From Chara braunii (taxonomy: Eukaryota; Streptophyta; Charophyceae; Charales; Characeae): a stretch of 29,350 bases of DNA. The notes under the pieces are model-generated. The model searched no databases and was not told the origin of the DNA. It worked only from the letters and a program-made list of their open reading frames with translations. Within the stretch, counting starts at the first letter, position 1, and each line of letters starts with the position of its first letter. Positions 1 through 7,263 of the stretch are shown here, piece by piece. Both the position numbers and the translations under genes were made by a program. Location of the stretch: contig BFEA01000064.1 in assembly GCA_003427395.1 (NCBI GenBank), forward strand, positions 3,941,158 through 3,970,507. The letters are read 5' to 3'.

Positions 1-83
1 TGAGGGGATTCTGCAGGCTGTTGAGGGTTCAGCCTCCTGATGAGTCGGTGAAACTCCGACGAAACAGTTTGTCACAGCCCCTC
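1..83 (+). ncRNA. Hammerhead ribozyme, complete catalytic core (copy 1)
   Basis: The conserved core CTGATGA lies at 37-43. Stem II is GTCGG (44-48) paired with CCGAC (56-60) around a 7-nt loop, followed by GAA (61-63). Stem III is minimal: ACA (64-66) pairs with TGT (70-72) around loop GTT. C73 in the trinucleotide GTC is the expected cleavage site. A 3-bp stem III is typical of the minimal type I hammerheads described in Penelope-like retroelements. Stem I is imperfect: GAGGGG (2-7) can pair with CCCCTC (78-83) and CTGT (18-21) with ACAG (74-77), but 15 nt (22-36) intervene before the core. That insert can form its own hairpin with upstream bases (AGGCTG 15-20 with CAGCCT 30-35). The core is seen directly. 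Activity is inferred and uncertain because of the stem I insert. Confidence 0.8.
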
Positions 84-285
84 GTTCGTTGTCCTCTTCT
101 CTCTCTCTGCCTACGGTTTTACCGGGCAGTTCTGTTTGTGACGATATATATATGTATATATATATTGATGAGTCGATGAAACTCCGACGAAACAGTTTGT
201 CACAGCCCCTCATTTGTTGTCCTCTTCTCTCTCTCTACCTACGGTTTACCAGGCAGTTCTGTTTGTGACGATATATATATATATA
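37..285 (+). repeat. Tandem pair of 128-bp hammerhead-bearing units ending in TA tracts
   Basis: Unit 1 covers 37-164 and unit 2 covers 165-285. Both run: hammerhead core, a CCTCTTCTCTCTCT pyrimidine tract, the sequence CTACGGTTT, GGCAGTTCTGTTTGTGACG, then a TA microsatellite (144-166 and 271-285). The units differ by a few substitutions. The second TA tract hosts the insertion that starts at 286, so the original right flank of the array is displaced. Confidence 0.85.
165..211 (+). ncRNA. Hammerhead ribozyme, degenerate tandem copy (copy 2)
   Basis: This repeats copy 1 at an offset of exactly 128 bp. The core reads TTGATGA (165-171), so the first conserved C is a T. Stem II keeps four of five pairs (GTCG 172-175 with CGAC 185-188; the fifth pair is lost to G-to-A). 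GAA, the 3-bp stem III and the cleavage C (201) are unchanged. Upstream is only a TA tract, so no stem I strand is available. It is probably inactive. The tandem layout resembles the paired hammerheads in the repeats flanking Penelope-like elements and retrozymes, but no reverse transcriptase frame is present. Confidence 0.7.
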
Positions 286-1037
286 CAGGGTTGTCGGCGT
301 TTGGGACGGGCCGAACGCCCGAACCCGACCGCCCGAACCCGAACGCCCGAACGTTCGGCACCCCCTCTCGACCCGTTCGGCCGTTCGGCCAAACGTGGAC
401 CTAAAAAAAAAAAACAAAAAAAAAACGAATTCCAAAAAATCTCAAAAATATATATCTTATGCAAAAAAATAAATGAAACAACATTTGCCTCAACGTTATA
501 TCCAAATTCGTTACCAAATATGAAATAAAAATCAAATACCAGAAATAAATAATAAAATGAAAATTAAAAAAAATAAAACGAGAATGAAATTATCGAGTGG
601 GCGAGCACGTTTTTGACACCGCCATCTTTGGCGATTTTTCATTTTTTTTTGGTTGTGATAAATACCATGAAAATTTATGCATGTGTATCTTACATAATAG
701 AGAATCTACAAATAAAGTTAAAAAAAAATAATAATTTTTTCATGCCCCGAAATAAAGGAAAAACAAAAAGTGAAAAGAGAAAACAAACAAATTAGTGATT
801 GGCAAGCAAGTTTGGACACCACCATTTTTGCCGATTTTTTATTGTTTTTTGGCTTAACAGAATAGCTTCAAAATTAAGAGGTACATACTTTACATCACAA
901 AGAACTCACAAAAAACAATTCAGAACTCCTTATCGGGGTCCGAACTCCTTCAAGTTCGGGCCCCGTACGGGGATCCGAACGCCCGAACGTTCGGGGGTCA
1001 GCTTAGGGGCCTCCGTACATTTGGCCTGGCAACCCTA
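286..1037. mobile_element. Non-autonomous hAT-like element inserted in a TA microsatellite
   Basis: The left end is CAGGGTTG (286-293) and the right end is CAACCCTA (1030-1037), an 8-bp terminal inverted repeat with only the last base unmatched. CAGGG termini and short inverted ends suit hAT transposons. Subterminal GTTCGG/CCGAAC repeats cluster at both ends, with palindromes CCGAACGTTCGG (347-358) and CCCGAACGTTCGGG (982-995), as expected of transposase-binding subterminal motifs. Both flanks are TATATATA, which fits an 8-bp target duplication but proves nothing inside a TA tract. The interior is AT-rich and has no transposase. Confidence 0.6.
590..905 (+). repeat. Two direct repeats, 200 bp apart, inside the hAT-like element
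   Basis: Blocks around 590-700 and 790-905 share the order: a GCAAGCA-type lead, GACACC (615-620 and 815-820, exactly 200 bp apart), CCAT, TTTTTC/TTTTTG runs, then ATGCATGTG/GTACATAC and CTTACAT/TTTACAT. This points to an internal duplication in the element's AT-rich core. Confidence 0.6.
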
Positions 1038-1690
1038 TATATATATATATTTATATTTGCGACCGTTTCTCTATTTATGCGTGTCATCCTCGCGTAGGGG
1101 CCATGCAGATTAGCGCGGCCTATCTCAGTACAGAAAAATTCATATAATTAAATAATCATTCTGTAGTAAATTTCCGTTCTAAATTTAAATTTTCATTCCA
1201 TCATAAAACATGTCATTCCACTTTTTAAATTTCAATCTTACTTGAAAATTTTCCTTCCAAGAACGGGGTATCCCGTCTTATTTGGACTACATGCTAGAGA
1301 TGGAATGAATGCCTGGATGAGTTCATGAAATATTTTCATTAGACTGTCATTCTATGTAAGGATTTTAAATCATAAATAGGTTAATCCAATTTAAATTAGA
1401 GACATTTGTTGTAGTAAAATGAAAATTTAATTAAGACATTTTATAAACTCGTCTAGACCTCCATTCCATTTTCAACAAATAGATATAGTTGGAAGGGAAA
1501 ACACATTTTTAGACGGGAACTTATCAAATAAAACTGTAAATTTTAGAATTGGACGAACATTTGAATGATAATTTTTAAATATGAAGGATTTTTTAATAAT
1601 GAAATGTTTTCTGAACTTTCATTTCTTGCTGGAATTTTTCTGTTGCAGCCGTGTGATCTCTGCGATTGCACGATTGAGATGGACCGCGCC
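1038..1690. other. AT-rich intergenic sequence, no gene seen
   Basis: A residual TA tract is followed by AT-rich DNA with scattered CATTCCA/TGGAATG motifs on both strands (for example near 1197-1275, 1300 and 1460), suggesting an eroded inverted-repeat element. There is no open frame of note and no RNA gene. Confidence 0.5.
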
Positions 1691-1698
1691 ATCTGTAA

Positions 1699-1856
1699 GT
1701 GAGGGCAGCTCCAAAAGGAGCTAGCCCAGTAGGCGTGTGTGACCAGGCTCGATCCCGGCGTCTGGTGGGGGAAAGTCTGGCGCTGTATCCTACTGGGCTA
1801 GCTCCTATCACGATAGTCATAGGAGCAACTCTTCTGTAAGAAGAGCCTGCCCTCAC
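1699..1856. repeat. Multi-hairpin module M1 with tRNA-like A and B boxes
   Basis: The outer stem GTGAGGGCAG (1699-1708) pairs with CTGCCCTCAC (1847-1856). Inside are: AGCTCC-AAAA-GGAGCT (1707-1722); a perfect 18-bp stem from 1716-1733 with 1789-1806; GCTCCTAT (1801-1808) with ATAGGAGC (1819-1826); and CTCTTC (1829-1834) with GAAGAG (1840-1845). Some of these are mutually exclusive. TAGCCCAGTAGG (1722-1733) resembles a tRNA A box and GGCTCGATCCC (1746-1756) a B box, though they lie closer together than in a tRNA. Two relatives lie in the foldback element at 12998-13131 and 14078-14200. The pairings are direct observations. A SINE or foldback-MITE origin is inferred. Confidence 0.75.
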
Positions 1857-1859
1857 TGT

Positions 1860-3118
1860 TTCCCTTGCTTGTGGTCTTGCAGGTCCCGCCTGCCTATGGC
1901 GTAGCAGGCTCTGCCTGCCTGTCGCTTCCTCGTGGATAGTTGCTCCTCCACTGCTCCGGGACCACCCATCGGGTAGGCGTCGGCATAGGCCTGCTGGCCC
2001 CACCGTGGCTTGAGGTCAACCCGGCAGGCCCAGGAAAAAAAACCTTCCTATTCCTCTCGCGCTGTGGCCCCATACCTAGCATGGTGGTTCCTTTTAATCC
2101 CCCCTTAGGCCCTGAATCGCATGGCTGCTATTTTCAGTGGCATAGGCCTAGCCATAGCCTTCTCACATCCACACGCCTCTACAGCCTCGACAAAAGGCGA
2201 AGCACGGACGGGTATTGCCATTACTCTCGGACGCCACAGGTGTCCGGACTAGGCTCTAAAATTTTTAGTATCTCGGTTATAGGATTGACCTAAATAAACT
2301 TTGGCAACGTCAACCTCGTCAAGTCTCCCAATCCAACAAAAGATCGGACAGTGTCCGACACAAACCCCTCAATTCAACGAAGAGGTCGGACAGCGTCTGA
2401 TCTTAAGAAACTCGAGCACAAACCCTTACAAGGGTTTCGGCTCCGGCACCAAAGTATCGGTCGCATTGTTCATGACTTCTACTCGATTCATGCGGTACTC
2501 CTACTTCATCCACGCTACTTCGGCTCAACTTCGATCTAGAAACTCATCAGTTGGACTACTTCACTTTTTCGGCTACGAAGTTCCCATGAATCCCACCTAT
2601 CCACCACCCTCGAACTTACCCTTCAGTCGTATGATGACGCCTATTTTCCCTGTCTATGTGGGTTTGTTCGTCTGCCGCCCTTCTTCCTTATCGTATGTTG
2701 CGCGCCCTCCTCTAGAATGTACGTTTTCTTTGCTCGCGGCTTTTGGCCACATGTCTTTGCCGGCATAGAACTCTCTCATTCCAGGCTCACCTTATGTGTG
2801 CTCCCTTGTGTAAGTGCCCTTCCCCTTTCAGTTGGTCGTAACCATTTGATAGTTTCCATTGAGCCCGGTGTCGTGCTGTTACTCTCCCTCTGAGCCTGAT
2901 GACCCTTACTCTGAGAGTTGTACCTGCCACCTTCCCACCCATTCCTACCTCTGCCATGTGACCGAGTTCCCTTCTCTTTTGTTCACGTATTGTGCATTGT
3001 GTACAGGGCACATGAGACTGTGCCACATTCTTTTTCGACTTAGGACCTTGGTTTAGTTATTCTTTGGACTTTAGGGCCCTAGTGTTGATTTATATTCAAC
3101 GACTTTGGCTCAGGAGGC
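1860..3118. other. Decayed intergenic sequence, no gene recognised
   Basis: This is moderately GC-rich DNA with many short, mutually overlapping open frames on both strands. The longest plus frame (2301-2768) has no recognisable domain. No RNA gene or clear transposon end was found. Confidence 0.4.
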
Positions 3119-3121
3119 ATT

Positions 3122-3187
3122 TTTCTCTTTCTTGGCCGACACAGGTCAGACAAATTTCTCTTTCTTGGCCGACACAAGTCAGACATT
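3122..3187 (+). repeat. 33-bp tandem duplication
   Basis: Two adjacent units (3122-3154 and 3155-3187) share TTTCTCTTTCTTGGCCGACA and then AGTCAGACA, with one main substitution (GG versus AG before TCAGAC). Confidence 0.85.
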
Positions 3188-3419
3188 TTTTTGCTTTTTT
3201 GGTCAACTCAGACTGGACATTGTTGCATAGATTAGGCTTGAGGCTTAGTCTGCATTGCATCTCTTTTCCTGCATTGAGCTTGCTCCGCATCTAGGATTGT
3301 TTCTTTTGCCGTTCCTTTTGGGTTTCCGCTATTTTAGCAGATAGCGTGTTTGATGTATCGCTTGATCCATTCAGAGGTCCGAGGATCATGTAGCGGTACC
3401 CCTACGACCCGCCAGTGAG

Positions 3420-3520
3420 ACCGGACCAGTTTCAGGTCGTCGGCCTACCCTGGTCCGGTACCAGGTTATTCCCGTTCCTGGACCTAGGCCGGTATATCAC
3501 TTCGGCCTAGGCCCAGGTCC
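3420..3520. repeat. Two adjacent GC-rich inverted repeats
   Basis: ACCGGACCAG (3420-3429) pairs perfectly with CTGGTCCGGT (3450-3459). Next, GGACC-TAGGCCG (3480-3491) pairs with CGGCCTA (3503-3509) and GGTCC (3516-3520), leaving a six-base bulge. The whole stretch is built from variants of GGTCC, CAGGTC and GGCCTA, so it may be a degenerate minisatellite that folds. Confidence 0.65.
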
Positions 3521-3609
3521 GAGGGGTCAGTTGGTTCATTCATTCTTGATTCGTCCGTTAATTGATCCGGACTGGACCTTCACTCAACTGTTGCTTCTCC
3601 TCTGTGGCC

Positions 3610-3610
<1 letters not shown>

Positions 3611-3686
<76 letters not shown>
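3611..3686 (+). repeat. (CT)n microsatellite
   Basis: An almost perfect CT dinucleotide run of about 37 units, followed by GTGCACGTG motifs. Open frames here (poly-Ser-Leu on plus, poly-Arg-Glu on minus) are artefacts of the repeat. Confidence 0.97.
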
Positions 3687-3690
<4 letters not shown>

Positions 3691-3789
3691 ACGTGTCATC
3701 TGCACGTGTGCCACAGTGGTAGTGAGAGGCATGCGTGGCAGCCGTAGGTGGAGCCCACACGTGGTGGGTGCCAAGGTTTAGCCGCCTTG

Positions 3790-4130
3790 AGTGCAACAGG
3801 AGGCCAAGGTATGGGCTTGGGGTGTTTCAGCGCGGCTATGCAGCAGGCGGAACCTGTTTATATGCGCTTCCGCTAGTGTCAATGTCAGCCTTAGGCATAA
3901 CACTATTGGTTACGTTGGTAGATTGCTACTATGGAGGTTTGGGGATCGAGGTCCGTATCCGACGACGAGGGACCAGCAGCGCAATCTGAAGGAGCCGAGC
4001 GGTTGAGGGTTTGGCAAGGCTATCCCCCTCGGTTTTATCGACGGCCCCGATTTGGGAACGATCAGTGGGATCGAGGGGGTACCGACGGTCCCCTCTCTTC
4101 CCCAACCCCCGCTTTCTTTTTTCTTTTGTT
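3790..4130 (+). mobile_element. Dispersed repeat family E, copy A (plus strand)
   Basis: Landmarks appear in the same order as in the reverse complements of the copies at 7264-8102 and 26380-26917: GCTACTATGGAGG (3926-3938), GGGGATCGAGG (3942-3952), a GGTTGAGGG (4000-4008), GGCTATCCCCCT (4018-4029) with GGTTTTATCGACGG, and a CCCCTCTCTTCCCC block (4090-4103). No protein is conserved beyond the short frame around WRFGDRG, which may be chance. No U6 segment is seen downstream of this copy. The family is probably a retrotransposon terminal or untranslated region, but its class is not proven. Confidence 0.6.
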
Positions 4131-4149
4131 TTAATTTTTTTATGTTTAA

Positions 4150-4225
4150 GACTGGTCCCAACACCGGTACCAGGACCGGGTACCGGTACTGATATCGGTA
4201 CCTGTCAAGATACCGACGGGCTTAC
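4150..4225 (+). repeat. GGTACC-rich short repeat cluster
   Basis: ACCGGTACC, GGTACCGGTAC and ATCGGTACC variants recur every 12-18 bp, giving overlapping palindromes. Similar CCGGTACC/T motifs mark the tandem repeat at 13280-13420. Confidence 0.6.
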
Positions 4226-4498
4226 CTTAGTTGGTACAACCGTCAACTGTTGAAATACATGTCTGAGTTCGAACTTCGATAAAAGCAGATGGGTGAAATA
4301 CTACAATTTTAAAATTGTCTGGCACCGACGATGTCGCGCGCGGCGGTTTCGCGCCCTGCTGGGGAGCGCTGAACCTCACGGTCGTGTCACACAGGATTTA
4401 TTCTTGATAGAACAACAAGTCACCACTCCGACCGTGCGCGCGTGCTATACCTCTCATGACGCCCTGCGACAGGTCGGGACGTCGCGAGGTACAAATCA

Positions 4499-4562
4499 CC
4501 TCTACCCGAGGGGTTGTCACCACCCTCTGGTAGGCGTATCCCTGCTGAGCTACCGGCCCACA
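4499..4562 (-). tRNA. tRNA-like 5' half, diverged (probable SINE or pseudogene)
   Basis: On the minus strand, read from 4562 downwards, the sequence begins GGGCCGGTAGCTCAGCAGGG, which fits an acceptor strand plus an A box (TAGCTCAGCAGG). It is followed by a T-arm-like hairpin GAGGGT/ACCCCTC with a 7-nt loop, but the loop lacks TTCGA. No anticodon arm can be defined, so this is a relic rather than a functional tRNA. Confidence 0.35.
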
Positions 4563-5487
4563 TGCGAAGGTCTTTACATGTCTTTGTAGAGGTAGGTCGG
4601 CCGATGGTGTTTTCTTGAATGCCGTAGCATAGGTTTACGCTCGGTTGAACGCCTAAGACTGACCCGTTTATGTGTCGGGCATCGGGGTGCTGATCTCCCA
4701 GACCGATTTCCAATTCAGGTCGACTCGACTGACGATCTTTCGCACATATCAAATTCTATTCTATCTGAACTTAACCGATAAATTTTATATGTTATATAAA
4801 ATGCTTTCGAATCGATATATACATGACGAATACATTTCAAAGGTTGAGGCTGAAAAGGCAAGGAGATGTGTTTTACATTTTTACACAAACAACAGAGCTT
4901 TCAATTTGAAAGAGAAACAATCAACAGACTCTCGGCCTTTCACAGATAAAAATAGGCTTATGGCCTGTCAAATATGCATCAAAAATAAAAGATAGGCTCG
5001 TGGCCTTTCAAAGAAACAGGATATAAATAAGGCTGTTTCGCCTTTGGCAATTGTCCTAATGTATTCAACATCAAAGAGGTAAAAGTCGGAAACCCAAACC
5101 AAATGTGCAAAGGTAACGAGTTGACAAAATGTCTAAGTCGAGGCTCAAGTAAGCATAAGCAATGCGAGTCGAGTGAATAGCATGTGGTTGGTTGACTTAC
5201 TAACCTGCAGACTAAACAAAAACATTTCGCAATCCTAACAGAGTCAACCATTCATTCACATTCACACACATTACACTTACGCTTTCGAGCCCCTTTGCCA
5301 GACATTCTCTTTTCAACTTAGTTATTCAAGAACCCCTTTTGATCCAACTTAGACTCTTCAACTGCTGACTCGAAAATAAGAAATCTCATTTAGTGCAAAG
5401 GTAGATGCAAAGTGTGAGTGTAGAGGGTGAGTGAAGGTTGAGTTGGTAAACCAGCCTGTTACCATAAGGCAACAACATGCAATCTTG
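4563..5487. other. Intergenic sequence with four short GGCCTTT-type repeats
   Basis: Between 4930 and 5060 a ~24-bp motif recurs four times at irregular spacing: CTCGGCCTTTCACAGAT, AATAGGCTTATGGCCTGTCA, GATAGGCTCGTGGCCTTTCA, and AATAAGGCTGTTTCGCCTTT. The rest has no recognisable gene. Confidence 0.5.
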
Positions 5488-5880
5488 TATAGACTCATTA
5501 TGAGTCTTCTTGATTAAGACGATCTGCAATCATACACAGGTTACAAGGTTTCAACACCTCCCTCACTATCGCCCTATACGAAGTTCAGTGATGTGAACTT
5601 CAATTATGTCGATGGACTATCATATAGTCCAATTAAATGTAAGTATGAAGTAAGAAGACTCTGACAGAAGCCTTCATCTCATACTTACTCAAGCAGTAGG
5701 ATAACTCATACATGAGTATCCTATGACTTGTTTTAGTCTAACTGGTTTAGAATTAGACAGACCATGGGATGACCCACAGAGGAGTACCCCACTTTCAGTC
5801 TCTCAACCTAGCTATCTAATATATGTATGTGTGTACAGACGAGCAATAGGATGTTCCTCACACATAAGCCTTATCCTATC
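5488..5880. repeat. Cluster of six perfect or near-perfect hairpins
   Basis: In order: AGACTCAT (5491-5498) with ATGAGTCT (5500-5507); GAAGTTCA (5580-5587) with TGAACTTC (5594-5601); TGGACTAT (5613-5620) with ATAGTCCA (5624-5631); GTAAGTATGA (5639-5648) with TCATACTTAC (5679-5688); TAGGATA-ACTCAT (5697-5709) with ATGAGT-ATCCTA (5712-5723), one bulged base; and ATAGGAT (5846-5852) with ATCCTAT (5873-5879). Stems differ in sequence, so this is not a simple repeat. No open frame spans it. It could be a structured RNA, a foldback element or a decayed satellite. Confidence 0.7.
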
Positions 5881-5929
5881 ACTCGTTCTGTACCAGTATT
5901 TCATATCCATACATTCATCAGATATAAAG

Positions 5930-7190
5930 TAGGAGAGGGTAGTGCAAAAAAGGGTTTACAGGATGAGAATGAGAAAAAACCTAGCTTATCTTCTTGTTTT
6001 TCGTGTCTTCATTCTTCTTTCTCATCTTCATCATCCTTTCTCCTTGTCCCTTTCTTCATTACATTTTTCGCTTTTTCCTTTTTTTCTTCTCTCTACCTTT
6101 TCATTTCATCCTTCATGACCTCCTGCCTAGATGACCTTATGTGCACTAGGACTTGCTCTAAGCCAGCGTTGTCGAGCGCATCGGTCCGGCACCGCACGGG
6201 GCAGCGCGGGACCCTCCCGGCGTGCCTAGCTAACTCATCCCGCACTGCTTCTCCTAACTAACTTCACATCTACTAACTTATTGCCAGTTCTGACCTCGGA
6301 GTCTGGGTCGCCTACCTCAAAACCCCCGGATTCGAGCCTTTCTTTGGCAAATTTCGTCCACAATCACGTATCTAAAGCTCATCTCCTTTTCTCCTCTTCC
6401 TTCGTCCGCCATGGCCGCACACCCTCCCCTTTCTCTAACAGGCCTTACTCTACCAATCTAACACAAAACCTTCCCCGTAATCGAGTTCGCCTTGCACTAA
6501 GGCCCCCAAATCGTCCCTTCCCCGACTCGTTTCCACCGAGAATCGGGTGGGCTATGCTTCCCTGACTTCGCCCAACTCGTCACCCCGCCATCTTATTTTC
6601 GAATGCACTTGCTACCATCCTGGTTCAACCAGCCTACTCCCCTACCTTAGCGCCCATCTCCCTTGTCGATCGTGCGCGTTGTCCCTTCCCTGCTGTGCCC
6701 CGCCTAGCTCCCCGCCATCTCCACTGTCGGAAGCGTCGTGTGCAAATATGACGCACGAGTTCACTCCACCCTCACTGCATTCATGCGCTGCTCCGCCCTC
6801 CTCTCCCCGCTTCGGTCATTATTTCCTTACATCCTCACCTCCCGAATGCACTTCGCACGGCTCGGCGCCCGAATTCAGACCATTTCCTCACTGCCTCCGC
6901 GCCCCCTTTCCGGCTCTCGTCAGTATTCCGACTGCGCTTGTCTTCTTCGTCCTCACCTCCGACTGCACCCGGACACAATTCCGGTTCCGGTTCATCCTCC
7001 CTTGACTCCTTCTTCGGGTTCGTCATTCTCGTCGCCCCTGCCAGCTAGCGCTGCCCTCGACACCGCTCTTCATGCACACCCGTGGCAAAGTCTACTAACG
7101 AACGCTCCGTCAACAGACGGGTCAACAGACGGAGAAGCGGACAATGCAGCCCGTACAAAAGGCCGAGCAGCCTGGGCCGAGCAACCTGGG
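5930..7190 (+). other. C/T-rich, low-complexity block with family S repeats
   Basis: The plus strand is strongly pyrimidine-rich, and its open frames (for example 6547-7005) are poly-Ser/Pro artefacts. Segments near 6300-6410 and 6470-6570 resemble those at 16743-16860 (+) and 27690-27860 (-). They share GTCCAAGAACC/CCCCAAAATCG-type words, then AATCGGGYRRGNTATG and a C/T tract. I call this repeat family S. No gene is recognised. Confidence 0.45.
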
Positions 7191-7191
7191 C

Positions 7192-7263
7192 CGTAGCATC
7201 TTGGGCTGGGATCACGCTAATCTTTTCTGTACCGTCCCAATTCTAACGGGTGTCCCGGAGGAC
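7192..7263 (-). pseudogene. U6 snRNA-derived segment fused to family E
   Basis: Read on the minus strand from 7263, the sequence follows spliceosomal U6 snRNA from its first nucleotide: GTCC, the 5' stem-loop remnant TCCGGGACA, CCGTTAGAATTGGGACG, GTACAGAAAAGATTAGC, then a diverged GTGATCCCAGCCCAAGATG. The U6 ACAGAGA box is ACAGAAA and the AGC triad is present. Most differences are transitions. Homology fades after about 72 nt, so the U6 3' end and terminator are missing. No plant U6 promoter elements (USE, or TATA at about -30) lie upstream. Instead, family E sequence abuts the U6 5' end. Confidence 0.8.

Noticed and set aside
2528-2552. Reverse-strand CTGATGAG followed by CGAA, a possible third hammerhead
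   Set aside because: Stem II between the two motifs has almost no pairing, and stem III and the cleavage triplet are absent, so the match is chance.
2301-2768. 155-aa plus-strand frame
   Set aside because: No recognisable domain, heavy overlap with other open frames and no supporting homologue in the window.
6281-7196. Several long plus-strand frames rich in Ser and Pro
   Set aside because: They follow from the C/T-rich composition and overlap in different frames. None shows a motif.
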